Source of the DNA: Lacinutrix sp. 5H-3-7-4
GTDB lineage: Bacteria; Bacteroidota; Bacteroidia; Flavobacteriales; Flavobacteriaceae
DNA length: 64,000 nucleotides
Reading direction: 5' to 3'
Assembly (NCBI RefSeq): GCF_000211855.2
Contig: NC_015638.1
Coordinates: 2,515,001 to 2,579,000 of the forward strand
In this document: piece by piece, positions 26,387-35,354 of the stretch
Layout of the letters: each line of letters opens with the position of its first letter
Numbering within the stretch: the stretch's first letter is position 1
The notes under the pieces: generated by a model
What the model was told of the DNA's origin: nothing
The model's database searches: none
What the model saw: the letters and a program-made list of their open reading frames with translations, nothing else
Translations under genes and position numbers: made by a program

Positions 26387-27382
26387 ATGAGCAAGTATAA
26401 TAATTCATCAAGCCATATCGATAAAACTGTAATTTATGTTTTTTTGTTTGTTTTTTTTGCATCCATAAGTGTATTTGCTTATAGATATACTAAATATTCA
26501 CCTTGTGAAAATGTAACCTTTAATATCGATAAAGCCCAAAACACAGTTGGAGAACTAATAAAATTTAAGGATGTTACAGACACGGCAGAATCATGGTATT
26601 GGGATTTTGGTGATAACTCCATAGCATCAACACAAAAAGAACCATTACACGTTTACAAAACACCAGGAGATTACACAGTAAAACTAATAGTTAATGATAT
26701 TTGTGAAGCAACACAAACCGTTTCTATAGCAGAGAAAAAAGAAGTTTTAGACCCAACAAAGTTTCCAATATTCGAACTTCAAAAAACTATAAAAGTAGGT
26801 CAAAAACTAAGAGTAAATGACGAAACAGAAAACGCATCAACCTGGGAGTGGCGTTTTGGAGAAACAGCAAAAATAAACGCAAATACAAAACGTGCAAGTT
26901 ATGTATATACAGAGCCAGGGTTAAAAACAGTATCTTTAGTAGTAAATGGAGATTTAAAATACGTAACTAAAAAAACAATCGAAGTTTTACCACTAGCAGA
27001 AACAAAAAGAAAACCTATAGATATACCACAAGCACCATCTAAACCAAGTGTAGATATTAAGTACAAACCAGAATCTGCAATTAAAGATAAACCATCTACA
27101 CCAAAATTAGCCCCATATATAAGCGAAGCAGATTTTAAAGCAAAAATGATGAAAGTCTCTAAAGAAGAAATGAGTGCAAAACAATTTTCAGAATATTTTT
27201 GTGGAGATATTAATAAAAAAATAGTTGCTAATGGAAGAAATACAACATTTCTAGTATTCTGCGAAAAAATAAGCGACAAAAAAATAAGAATCAAAAAGTT
27301 AGAAATTTTTAGAGATAAAGGATCAAATTGTATAAATACTATTACAATAGATTGTAGAATACGAGGGCTTTTTAACGACTAG
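26387..27382 (+). CDS. tssP: PKD-domain membrane protein of the T6SS core, probably TssP
   Basis: A 331-residue protein with one N-terminal membrane helix (about residues 13-30) and then two PKD-like beta-sandwich domains, the first with WYWDFGDNS and YKTPGDYTVKLIVND, the second with WEWRFGE. A Pro/Lys-rich linker and a C-terminal domain with four cysteines follow. It lies between tssF and tssK, so it is very likely a structural membrane component of the subtype iii system. I assign TssP from topology and position, which is less certain than its membership in the system. Confidence 0.65.
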   Translation: MSKYNNSSSHIDKTVIYVFLFVFFASISVFAYRYTKYSPCENVTFNIDKAQNTVGELIKFKDVTDTAESWYWDFGDNSIASTQKEPLHVYKTPGDYTVKLIVNDICEATQTVSIAEKKEVLDPTKFPIFELQKTIKVGQKLRVNDETENASTWEWRFGETAKINANTKRASYVYTEPGLKTVSLVVNGDLKYVTKKTIEVLPLAETKRKPIDIPQAPSKPSVDIKYKPESAIKDKPSTPKLAPYISEADFKAKMMKVSKEEMSAKQFSEYFCGDINKKIVANGRNTTFLVFCEKISDKKIRIKKLEIFRDKGSNCINTITIDCRIRGLFND

Positions 27383-27388
27383 AATAAA

Positions 27389-28543
27389 ATGAAACCACAA
27401 GACAAACATAGAGTAAACTGGATAGATGGAATGAAAATTAATAAAGATCACTTTATTGATTTTGAAGAGTCTGTAATCCATGCAATAAAAAGTTCAGAAC
27501 AAAAGCAAGTAACACCAGTAAGTTATGGGTTACTTCCAGATTTTTCAGAACAAGGTAGCGCAATAGATTTGCTAATTTCTATAGATGGACAAAACACAAT
27601 AGAAGTTATATTAAATAAATGTCATGCAATAACACTTGGAGGATTTCAAATTAATATATCTGAAGAAACCAAGCCGCTTTTAGAACAATCAGGATACATA
27701 TTAAAGCAACAATATGCAATAGGAAATGAAGATAACGAGTTTTATGTTATTTTAACCGTAAACCCATACGAGAGAATTCCAGTAGGAAATGCGAACCCAA
27801 ACGAAGAGCCACCAAGGCATCCATACGTATTACCAGAATACAAACTAGATATTTTAACAAAAGCAGAAGTCTCTAAAAGAGAATTAGGTTTACATCATAT
27901 AACAATAGGTAAAGTTATAGTAAAAGACAATGTACCTAAATTAGTAGAAAACTTTATTCCACCTTGTAAATCAATTCAAAGTCATGCAGATTTAAAATTT
28001 ACATTTAATGAGATTGTTACTTTTTTTAATTTAATGGAATCTTACTCCATGCATGTAATTCAAAAAATATATCAAAAAAAGCAATCTAACGATTTGTCAC
28101 ATATGGTATTACATATATGCCAGCGTGTTTTAGAAAATTTAAATCGTAGTATTCCAGAATTTAGAATGCAAGATAAATATGAATCTCCAATAGTGATGAT
28201 TAATAAATTATCTGGATTAGCAAGAGTAATAAAAAGTAGCCTAGATGTATTTGTTGGTACAGGTAAAGAAGAGTTGCTAAATTATTTAACAGATTGGTGT
28301 GATTTAAACCAAGGAGCCTTTGAAAACGTATTAATAGATATGCTAGAAATAAAATACGAACATACAGATATTAATGCATCGCTACTTAAAGTATCTTCAT
28401 TCTCAAAGTTAATGTTATCCCTATTTAAAAAATTAAACGAGCTAGATTACATTGGTAAAAAAGAAGATTCAAATATTTTTGTAAAAGAAGAAGTAGTAGA
28501 TAATGTAGAAGTTAAAAACAGAAGAAGCTTTTTATTAGATTAA
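27389..28543 (+). CDS. tssK: TssK baseplate protein
   Basis: A 384-residue protein with the TssK N-terminal pattern VNWIDGMKINKDHF (the Bacteroidota form of the W-x-G-x-x-x-x-x-x-H motif) and the long shell-like beta region. TssK trimers link the baseplate to the membrane complex. It starts 6 bases after the PKD gene and precedes tssO by 17 bases. Confidence 0.9.
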   Translation: MKPQDKHRVNWIDGMKINKDHFIDFEESVIHAIKSSEQKQVTPVSYGLLPDFSEQGSAIDLLISIDGQNTIEVILNKCHAITLGGFQINISEETKPLLEQSGYILKQQYAIGNEDNEFYVILTVNPYERIPVGNANPNEEPPRHPYVLPEYKLDILTKAEVSKRELGLHHITIGKVIVKDNVPKLVENFIPPCKSIQSHADLKFTFNEIVTFFNLMESYSMHVIQKIYQKKQSNDLSHMVLHICQRVLENLNRSIPEFRMQDKYESPIVMINKLSGLARVIKSSLDVFVGTGKEELLNYLTDWCDLNQGAFENVLIDMLEIKYEHTDINASLLKVSSFSKLMLSLFKKLNELDYIGKKEDSNIFVKEEVVDNVEVKNRRSFLLD

Positions 28544-28560
28544 ATTAAATTTTTATAAAT

Positions 28561-29064
28561 ATGAAACCAAAAAATAGTAAAGAAAGACGAAGTGCATTTT
28601 TTAAGTTTTTAGCACTTTTTGTAATAACTATGTTAGCCATACTATTTGCAGTATACTTTAATTTTAAAGTGCCAAACCAAGAAAACACCTTACTTAAAGC
28701 TCAGGTAAAATCTGTAGAAAAAGAAATGGAGTTTCAAAATAACTTTTCTAAAGAAATGAGTGAAATAAAACGCATGATAGACTCTTTAGATGTACCAGGA
28801 CAAAATTTACCATATCAAAACTCAAAAATAAGTGAAAAATTAGTAGAGTTACAAAAAACAATACCAACAAAAGACTCTACGTTTAGGTACGATATGTATA
28901 GTAATATTGTAGCAACATATGTTAATTTACAACAATCTGAAGGCGAATTAATAGATTTAAACGATGCTAAAAGTACAATAGAAGAATATCAAACAGCATT
29001 AGAAAAATGTAGAAACGAATTAAAACAAGCCGAACGCGACTTATATATCGCCAGAGGAAGATAA
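28561..29064 (+). CDS. tssO: TssO, T6SS transmembrane component
   Basis: A 167-residue protein with one membrane helix (about residues 14-34) and a long predicted coiled coil with conserved Arg/Glu spacing up to the C-terminus. This matches TssO of Bacteroidota T6SS in size and topology. It is the last gene of the plus-strand T6SS operon and is followed by a hairpin terminator. Confidence 0.8.
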   Translation: MKPKNSKERRSAFFKFLALFVITMLAILFAVYFNFKVPNQENTLLKAQVKSVEKEMEFQNNFSKEMSEIKRMIDSLDVPGQNLPYQNSKISEKLVELQKTIPTKDSTFRYDMYSNIVATYVNLQQSEGELIDLNDAKSTIEEYQTALEKCRNELKQAERDLYIARGR

Positions 29065-29090
29065 ATAATTATCTAAAAACAAAACAAAAT

Positions 29091-29131
29091 AAAAGCCTTT
29101 CTGTAATTCAAATTACTTAAAGGTTTTTTTT
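29091..29131 (+). terminator. Terminator after tssO
   Basis: AAAGCCTTT (about 29092-29100) pairs with AAAGGTTTT (about 29119-29127, one G-U pair). An inner GTAATT/AATTAC stem strengthens it, and a run of T follows. It ends the tssE-tssO operon before comM. Confidence 0.75.
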
Positions 29132-29175
29132 ATTGTCTATCTTTTCCTACATTTAGTTTTTAAACTAAATAATTC

Positions 29176-30024
29176 ATGCTTAAAAAAGTATTTGGAAGCG
29201 CCGTTTTTGGTGTTGATGCCACAACCATTACTGTAGAAGTTAATGTAGACTCCGGCATTGGTTATCATCTGGTAGGCCTTCCAGATAATGCTATAAAAGA
29301 AAGTAATTATCGTATAGCTGCAGCATTACAAAATAATGGTTATAAAATTCCTGGAAAAAAAATAACTATAAATATGGCACCTGCAGATTTACGAAAAGAA
29401 GGTAGCGCGTACGATTTAACACTAGCTATAGGTATTTTAGCCGCATCAAAACAAATAAACGCACCAAATTTAGAACGCTACTTAATAATGGGAGAATTAT
29501 CTCTCGATGGTAGTTTACAACCTATTCGAGGTGCACTACCAATAGCAGTTAAAGCTTTAGCCGAAGGTTTTAAAGGTTTTATATTACCATCTCAAAACGC
29601 TAAAGAAGCAGCAATTGTAGAAGGTCTAGAAGTCTATGGAATAGATAATATTAAACAAGTAATAAACTTTTTTGATAAAGATGAAGCAATCCCACAAACC
29701 ATAATAAATACAAAAGAAGAATTTGAAAAAAGTTTAAACTACCCAGAGTTTGACTTTAGTGATGTTAAAGGTCAAGAATCTATAAAACGCTGTATGGAAA
29801 TTGCTGCTGCAGGAGGACATAACATTATTTTAATAGGACCGCCAGGTGCAGGTAAAACTATGCTAGCAAAGCGATTACCAAGTATACTACCACCAATGAC
29901 TTTAGACGAAGCATTAGAAACTACTAAAATACATTCTGTAGTAGGTCGCGTAAAAGCAGATACAGGTATTATGGCCCAACGTCCATTTAGAAGTCCTCAT
30001 CATACCATATCTAATGTAGCTTAA
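29176..30024 (+). pseudogene. comM: comM 5' part, cut by the mobile element
   Basis: The 282-residue open frame covers the N-terminal lon-protease-like (ChlI) half of a YifB/ComM-type Mg-chelatase-like ATPase and the Walker A region (GPPGAGKTMLAKRL, about residue 220). It then reaches HTISNVA and stops two bases into the mobile element. ComM is a hexameric branch-migration helicase used in natural transformation. The missing C-terminal half lies at 43654-44347. Without excision the protein lacks Walker B and the sensor regions and is presumably inactive. Confidence 0.92.
30016..30020. other. Left attachment core (attL)
   Basis: GTAGC at the left end is the only common block with the right end (43649-43653) apart from two nearby A bases. 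Joining comM through this core restores AAT-GTA-GCA-TTA (Asn-Val-Ala-Leu) in frame. A short shared core is normal for large serine recombinases, which exchange at a central dinucleotide. Confidence 0.85.
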
Positions 30025-30077
30025 ATAGTTGCGGGGGTTACCGTAAATTTATATATTTGACTAACAAATTCCACTCA

Positions 30078-31835
30078 ATGTTAGCAGTATATATAAGACT
30101 TTCAAAAGAAGATGATAGCTCTAATTCAATCAATAATCAATTGAGAGAGGCTAAGGAATACATCGAAACTAACTTAATTAAGAAGTATAAAATTTATAAT
30201 GAAGGAGAGGGGTTTTCTGGTACTCTTAGAGTTAAAGAAAGACCTCAACTTAGTAAATTAATGAAAGACATTGATTCTGGTGTTGTTACGTCTGTATGGA
30301 TGCGTAAACAAGACAGACTTGCAAGACTTGGTATGACTGTTTTACAATTCGCAGATTCCATAGTTAAAAATGATGTAAACCTTTATTTTGGAGATAAAGG
30401 AGAGGTTGATTTGACAGACCCAATTCAAATGTTTCATATAACTGTTATGGCTGGGGTTGATGCTTTGAAACCAGCTCAACAATCTAAAGCAACAAGAAAA
30501 GCAATTAAAGATAATTTTGCAGAGGGTTTATCACACGGTAAAAGTACTTATGGTTTTACTAAGGATGTTAACAGAAAGATTATAAAAGACGATGAAGAAA
30601 GTAAAATTATTGAGTTAATATATAGTTTATCTCTTGAAGGAAATGGAACTCAAAAAATCGCTAATATTTTAAATGAAAAAGGTATCAAAACGCAATACGC
30701 AAAAATTGCAGAAAGATTTGAAAAAGAAAATATTCCTTTAGAATTAAGCAGTATTAAGCCTACTTATAAAGTTATTAATAAATACACTGGTAAACATACG
30801 GAATTAAACAAAGCTAATAGTAAATGGAAAGCTGGTACTATATATTCTATTCTAGTAAATAAACAATATATGGGTGTTAGAACTAGGAAAGAAAAGAAAA
30901 AAAATGAAATGGTATTTATTGAATATAAAAACATTCCAGTAATTATACAACCTCACATTTGGGAAAAAGTTCAAGTAAACCTTAAAAAGAATCGTAGTAA
31001 GTCGGGAAAAAAAGAAACATATAATTATTTATTGAAAGGACTTATTATTTGTGGTAGGTGTGGTCGTAATTATTATGGTCGTCATAGACCACCAAAACAA
31101 GGTCAAGCATATAGTAAGGATAATTATTATATGTGTAGTTCTAAACGTAATAAAGAAACTAATTGCGGTAATAGGAGCATAGATATAACATTCATTCAGG
31201 ATTTTATTTGGTTACGTTTTTTTAGATACAAGGAGCTTAACGAACTAATTAATAAACATTTTCAAGAAACTGACACAAAAGACGTTTTAAGCGGTTTAGA
31301 GCAACGTTTAAAGAAACTTAATAATAAGTTATCAAAGTATGATAGAGAGCGTCAAAACACTATCAAATTAAACGCTAAGGAGTGGATAACAATTGAACAA
31401 GCTGAACTAGATTTAAAACGTGTTAATAAAGAAGAAAATCAAACTAAAAGTGAGATTAGAAACGTAAAAGAGCAAATCGCTAATTATGGCAATTCAATAA
31501 GATTAAAGGAACAACAAAATGAACTAAATAACATTCAAGATAAGATTAGCTTTTTAGATAAGAAAGAACTGGTTAACAAGTACATTAAAGAAATTGTTAT
31601 CAATCATATTGACGATAAGAAATATTATGAGATTGTTATTAAGTTCAATATTGATATTGTTTCAGAAAAATATATAGTTACAACGTTTAAAAAAGAAGTC
31701 TTTAGAGTGGTAGATGGATTCGGAATATTCACGCATAAAATGGACTTAGAAACTTTAGAAGGTAGACACTTTACAAATCTTGAAAAAACTACTGTTCCAA
31801 AACTCAATAAATTAATATCTAATAACAAGGCTTAA
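30078..31835 (+). CDS. Large serine recombinase (integrase of the comM element)
   Basis: The 585-residue protein starts MLAVYIRLSKEDDSS, where the Ser is the expected catalytic nucleophile. It has the resolvase-type catalytic domain (about 1-145, with an R-x-x-R pair in RKQDRLARLG), then the recombinase domain (about 150-270). A zinc ribbon (CGRCGRNYYG, later CSS and CG) and a C-terminal coiled coil (about 400-500) follow. I prefer the ATG at 30078 because the family normally starts a few residues before the YIRxS strand; a TTG at 30057 would add 7 residues. It sits at the very left end of the element, where an integrase is expected. Confidence 0.93.
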   Translation: MLAVYIRLSKEDDSSNSINNQLREAKEYIETNLIKKYKIYNEGEGFSGTLRVKERPQLSKLMKDIDSGVVTSVWMRKQDRLARLGMTVLQFADSIVKNDVNLYFGDKGEVDLTDPIQMFHITVMAGVDALKPAQQSKATRKAIKDNFAEGLSHGKSTYGFTKDVNRKIIKDDEESKIIELIYSLSLEGNGTQKIANILNEKGIKTQYAKIAERFEKENIPLELSSIKPTYKVINKYTGKHTELNKANSKWKAGTIYSILVNKQYMGVRTRKEKKKNEMVFIEYKNIPVIIQPHIWEKVQVNLKKNRSKSGKKETYNYLLKGLIICGRCGRNYYGRHRPPKQGQAYSKDNYYMCSSKRNKETNCGNRSIDITFIQDFIWLRFFRYKELNELINKHFQETDTKDVLSGLEQRLKKLNNKLSKYDRERQNTIKLNAKEWITIEQAELDLKRVNKEENQTKSEIRNVKEQIANYGNSIRLKEQQNELNNIQDKISFLDKKELVNKYIKEIVINHIDDKKYYEIVIKFNIDIVSEKYIVTTFKKEVFRVVDGFGIFTHKMDLETLEGRHFTNLEKTTVPKLNKLISNNKA

Positions 31836-31885
31836 TTAAAGTTCCCATTATGCAAAAAATAACAGAAAATTAGATAAGTTGTTTA

Positions 31886-31926
31886 AATAGTATCAGCAAA
31901 GCATACATAATGTAAATGATACTATT
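31886..31926. promoter_or_regulatory. Perfect inverted repeat ending at a start codon
   Basis: AATAGTATCA (31886-31895) and TGATACTATT (31917-31926) are exact complements with a 21-base gap. The second arm ends directly at the ATG of the small gene at 31927. It could be an operator or an mRNA hairpin that hides the start. It also follows the integrase gene by 50 bases. Confidence 0.5.
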
Positions 31927-32094
31927 ATGAGTAAGAATAAATACACAACGAAATTTAAAATCAACATATCTATACACTTATCTAAAGCAAAATGGGTGAT
32001 GCTAAGTCTTTGTTTTATGTTAATGCTATTTAGATTTGATGAAGAGACTATAATTTCAATTTTAAAAGCTATAAAGGATATTTTACATAATTAA
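31927..32094 (+). CDS. Small membrane protein of the element
   Basis: An open frame of 55 residues: MSKNKYTTKFKINISIHLSK, then one hydrophobic helix (about 25-37), then an acidic/basic helix to the end. It is too short to assign. Its ATG directly follows a perfect inverted repeat, which supports a regulated small gene. Confidence 0.45.
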   Translation: MSKNKYTTKFKINISIHLSKAKWVMLSLCFMLMLFRFDEETIISILKAIKDILHN

Positions 32095-32403
32095 TTAGTA
32101 AATACTTTAGTAGTTCCTAAACTTAATATTTTAACAAGACTTTTTCCGTATTGTTCAATATGAATTATTGAATAAGTTAATATCTAAAAATAGGTTTTTA
32201 TAAAATTATTTAAATAAGAGTTTACTTTTTTGAATTATTACGTATACCTAATATAGAATAGTCCAACTATATCTTATTAGTAGTGAAAATTCATATAAAA
32301 GAATAAACTTTTAAAATTCCTCTTCCCTTTTTGGTTGCTCTTAAAGGGTTGGTGTAGAGGATAAAAGACACCTTAATAATTTAATTAAAGCACCAATGAT
32401 ATT
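32095..32403. promoter_or_regulatory. Intergenic leader with a long-range hairpin before the primase-like gene
   Basis: About 310 bases without a gene. At 32319-32360 a structured segment is visible: CCTCT (32319-32323) pairs with AGAGG (32356-32360), and CCCTTT pairs with AAAGGG inside it. It lies 44 bases upstream of the VirE-N gene. It might be a regulatory leader or part of a replication origin recognised by the downstream protein. Confidence 0.4.
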
Positions 32404-33744
32404 ATGATTAACAAATTTAAAAATGTAAAAAATCCAGTAGTAATAAATTCAATTGATATAAATGATATTTTAAATATTATAAAAATTGGAGATAGTAATT
32501 TAAGTATTATTAATTCAATTAGAACTTTAGGGAAATCAAATGTTTTATATGATGAACTTAAAACTACCAAATTACCAACATTCAGATTTAACTTTAGATT
32601 TGAAGGTAAAGCCACTAACAAAAATATTATAGAACCAACTGGATATATTTATCTAGATGTAGATAATTGTAATAATATTCAATTAGATAGTAATTATGTA
32701 TTTGCTTTTTGGAAATCGATTAGTAATACTGGTTATAGTGTTTTAGTTAAAGTAAATAATTTAAATATTAATAATTTTAAAGAAACTTACATCGCAATTG
32801 GTAAAGAGTTGAATATTAACTTAGATGAAAATGCTGGTAAGCCTTCACAACAAACAGTATTAAGTTATGACAAAGATTTATATCATAATTCTGATTCTTT
32901 AGTATTTGATGCAATTGATAAAAAGGTATCAAACGCTATTATTAAGAAAAAAGGGAGAAGAGGAATAACTACGAATGATACTTTTTCAGAAAGTTCAAAG
33001 ATTAGATTTGATAATATCAATGATTACTTTATCAATGATGAGGTTGGATATATTTATTTTAAAGAGGAAAAAGAAAATATTGCACAGCCTTTTATTCCTA
33101 AGCGTGTTGAAGCTGGTAAAAGAAATTCTACTATGTTTTATGTCTTAGGTCAATATGCATTACTTAATCCTACTGCTGGAGAAAGCTATCTAATTAGTTG
33201 GGCTAATACTATAAATAAAAATGTTATGTACCCTAGATTAAATGATAACGAACTTAGAGGGATTGTTAAAAGTGTTATTAAAAAACGATTAGAAAAAACA
33301 TTAGAATTAAATTTAAATAAGCCCAGAAGAATATTATTTAATCCAAATAAGAAAATGGAACAGAAAGAGAAAATGAATATAACTAATAAACTTATTGGTA
33401 AAGCTAAAACAGAAGCTACAAAGCAAGAAATATATAATATTATTGAAGATTGGAATTTTCAATTTTTAGGTAAAATAACACAAAAGAAAGTATCAGTTGT
33501 TTCTAATAAAAGTATTGCTACTGTAAAGCGTTATTGGAGTGATTTTAAAGCCTATATAAGCGACTTAAATAGTAATGTTGTAAAAACAGTTCCAAGCGTC
33601 AAAACTATGTCTAATATCTACTGTATTTCTAAAAGTTGTGATGTTGAAAAGTTTGTTAGTTATGAAAATTTGTTCCCAGATTCAACTAAATATTTCTACA
33701 ATAAAAATAAATTACCGTTATTGGATTTGTCTAGAGTTGCATAG
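32404..33744 (+). CDS. VirE-N/BT4734-type primase-like replication protein
   Basis: A 446-residue protein. The N-terminal 180 residues resemble the BT4734/BF3469 (VirE N-terminal) domain common on Bacteroidota mobile elements: a TFRFNFRFEG strand, then TGYIYLDVDNC with acidic residues, SNTGYSVLVKV and the SQQTVLSYD motif. A PriCT-like helical domain (about 240-300, GKRNSTMFYVLGQY) follows. The C-terminal part could bind DNA. It likely primes or initiates replication of the excised circle. Its 3' end overlaps the convergent resolvase gene by 14 bases. Confidence 0.75.
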   Translation: MINKFKNVKNPVVINSIDINDILNIIKIGDSNLSIINSIRTLGKSNVLYDELKTTKLPTFRFNFRFEGKATNKNIIEPTGYIYLDVDNCNNIQLDSNYVFAFWKSISNTGYSVLVKVNNLNINNFKETYIAIGKELNINLDENAGKPSQQTVLSYDKDLYHNSDSLVFDAIDKKVSNAIIKKKGRRGITTNDTFSESSKIRFDNINDYFINDEVGYIYFKEEKENIAQPFIPKRVEAGKRNSTMFYVLGQYALLNPTAGESYLISWANTINKNVMYPRLNDNELRGIVKSVIKKRLEKTLELNLNKPRRILFNPNKKMEQKEKMNITNKLIGKAKTEATKQEIYNIIEDWNFQFLGKITQKKVSVVSNKSIATVKRYWSDFKAYISDLNSNVVKTVPSVKTMSNIYCISKSCDVEKFVSYENLFPDSTKYFYNKNKLPLLDLSRVA

Positions 33745-34324
33745 CCTTTTTTACTTTCTGTACAGTACCAAGACTAACACCGCTTAATTTAGCAGTATTT
33801 CTTAATGATTGATTAGCTTTTAAATACTTTACAACTTGCTTATGTTTAGTAAGCAGTTGTTGAGCTGTTTCCTTACTTCCTTTTACACGTCCTTTATAAG
33901 TTCCGTTTGCTTTAGCAATTGCAATTCCTTCTTTTTGACGTTCTAAAAGTGTTTCTCTTTCCATTTCGCTAACGTTAGACATTACACTAATGATAAGCTT
34001 AAATACTTGGTTTGGCTTTCCGTTGGTTAGGCTTTCAATTCCTAAATTATCAACTTTTAGAGTTACATTATAACTATGAAATAATTCAATAGTTTGTAAA
34101 ATGTCTATTGTGTTACGTCCTAATCTATCTATACTGGAAACACTTATGAAATTAATACTAGCATCTTTAACAGCTTCAATAAGTTTCCTTGCTTGTTCAC
34201 GCTCAATAAAAGGAATAGAACCCGAAACAACGTCACTAAATAATAACTCGCTAGAAGTTGCTTTTGTAGTTTGTCTATCTAGATTTTGAGTTACTGTTGA
34301 GATTCTGTTATAACGTGCTTTCAT
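33731..34324 (-). CDS. Small serine resolvase/invertase
   Basis: A 197-residue protein with the resolvase catalytic domain: YNRISTVTQNLDRQ with the nucleophilic Ser, ISVSSIDRLGRNTIDI, and an E-R-x-x-L-L-E-R-Q-K-E-G segment. It ends in a helix-turn-helix (SLRNTAKLSGVSLGTVQKV). It is the Tn3/Hin size class and distinct from the 585-residue integrase. It probably resolves dimers of the element or inverts DNA. The repeats just upstream (34327-34480) are a plausible res site. Confidence 0.9.
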   Translation of the reverse strand: MKARYNRISTVTQNLDRQTTKATSSELLFSDVVSGSIPFIEREQARKLIEAVKDASINFISVSSIDRLGRNTIDILQTIELFHSYNVTLKVDNLGIESLTNGKPNQVFKLIISVMSNVSEMERETLLERQKEGIAIAKANGTYKGRVKGSKETAQQLLTKHKQVVKYLKANQSLRNTAKLSGVSLGTVQKVKKAMQL

Positions 34325-34626
34325 AATGTACTATTTTAAAGTTAAGCAAATATACATTTTATTGAAATAGTGTACTAATTTTAGGGTGGTTATTTTTAAC
34401 ACACTTTAAAGCCAGTGTTTATGTTATAAATATAAATGTTGGTGTGTCACGTTTAAAGTATAGTTTAAAAATAGTACAATAAGATTTATTGGTATTATTT
34501 GTTCAACTTTCCGTGATTATTGTTTTCATATACTAAAATAGGGGTGTGGGGTGTATAAATTATGCGTGTTAGCTAATGTTCAGACCATATATAAGCTTTG
34601 GTTAGAATCCCTACCTATATAGTACC
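34325..34626. promoter_or_regulatory. Candidate res site and intergenic region upstream of the resolvase
   Basis: TGTACTATTT (34327-34336) recurs in inverted, slightly altered form as AAATAGTGTACTA (34365-34377), and AAAATAGTACAAT lies at 34468-34480. Three degenerate copies over about 150 bases next to a resolvase gene fit the three-subsite layout of res sites. An AACACAC/GTGTGTC pair lies between the second and third copies. No gene is seen in the rest of this 302-base stretch. Confidence 0.45.
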
Positions 34627-35343
34627 CTACCAATTTTGTTCGAAATCTGTAATAATTGGATTATGGTCACTTAATTTCAACCAATGACTGGAATTACCAA
34701 CTTCAATTTTATTTAAAGTTTTTATAAATTCAGTACTACCGAATATGTAATCTATATGATAGGGTTTTGTTAGTTTTCTTTGAAGAAAAAAAGTAGGTTT
34801 TGATTCTTTGCCTTGCTCTTCATTAAAATACATATGATATAAGCTTTCAATTCCCAATTCACTTAATTCCTCAAGAACATCTGAATGATTCCACCACCTA
34901 TCCCATTTATCCCATATCTTATTGCTATTAAAGTCACCAAGAATTATACATTTTTTGAGGTTTGATTTATTAATTTGAAGATATTTCCAAAATTGACCAA
35001 TATACCCAAATGTTGGTGAGTTATTACTATGATTCCAAAGAGCCAATAAATCGAAATTATTATTTATTTTACAAGGAAGGAAATATTTTACTCTGTGGTC
35101 ATTATAATTTTCAGACCAATCGAGTTTTTTTAAATCTATATTTGGTTTTGCAAATACACCAACACCTTTATTTTTATTGTCTCCAATCCATAAATAATTA
35201 TCTGCCCATAATTTATATTCTTTATGATTAGATTTTAGAGGGTCTTCACATTCTTGAATTACATAAACCTCAGCATTCAAAGATGAAATTTCTTTGAATT
35301 TTTTTCTAAAAGCACCATTACAATTCCAAGTTATTATCCTCAA
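34627..35343 (-). CDS. Endonuclease/exonuclease/phosphatase-fold nuclease, last gene of the four-gene operon
   Basis: A 238-residue protein with all the hallmarks of the EEP fold: TWNCNG at the start (Asn ligand), QECED (metal-binding Glu), LWNHSN, LGDFNSN (Asp and Asn of the active site), YHIDYIF and a C-terminal SDHNPI (His). The active site looks intact, so DNA or RNA cleavage is likely. It begins 11 bases after the ATPase gene stop on the same strand, as the effector-like last gene of the operon that starts at 39340. Confidence 0.88.
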   Translation of the reverse strand: MRIITWNCNGAFRKKFKEISSLNAEVYVIQECEDPLKSNHKEYKLWADNYLWIGDNKNKGVGVFAKPNIDLKKLDWSENYNDHRVKYFLPCKINNNFDLLALWNHSNNSPTFGYIGQFWKYLQINKSNLKKCIILGDFNSNKIWDKWDRWWNHSDVLEELSELGIESLYHMYFNEEQGKESKPTFFLQRKLTKPYHIDYIFGSTEFIKTLNKIEVGNSSHWLKLSDHNPIITDFEQNW

Positions 35344-35354
35344 TTTTTATGTGT

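Noticed and set aside
1-29064. The T6SS-like genes as a contractile injection system of the eCIS/phage-tail type
   Set aside because: TssN, TssO and TssK, Hcp of the TssD type and Rhs/PAAR effectors are specific to the T6SS; no tail-fibre or eCIS AAA+ genes are present.
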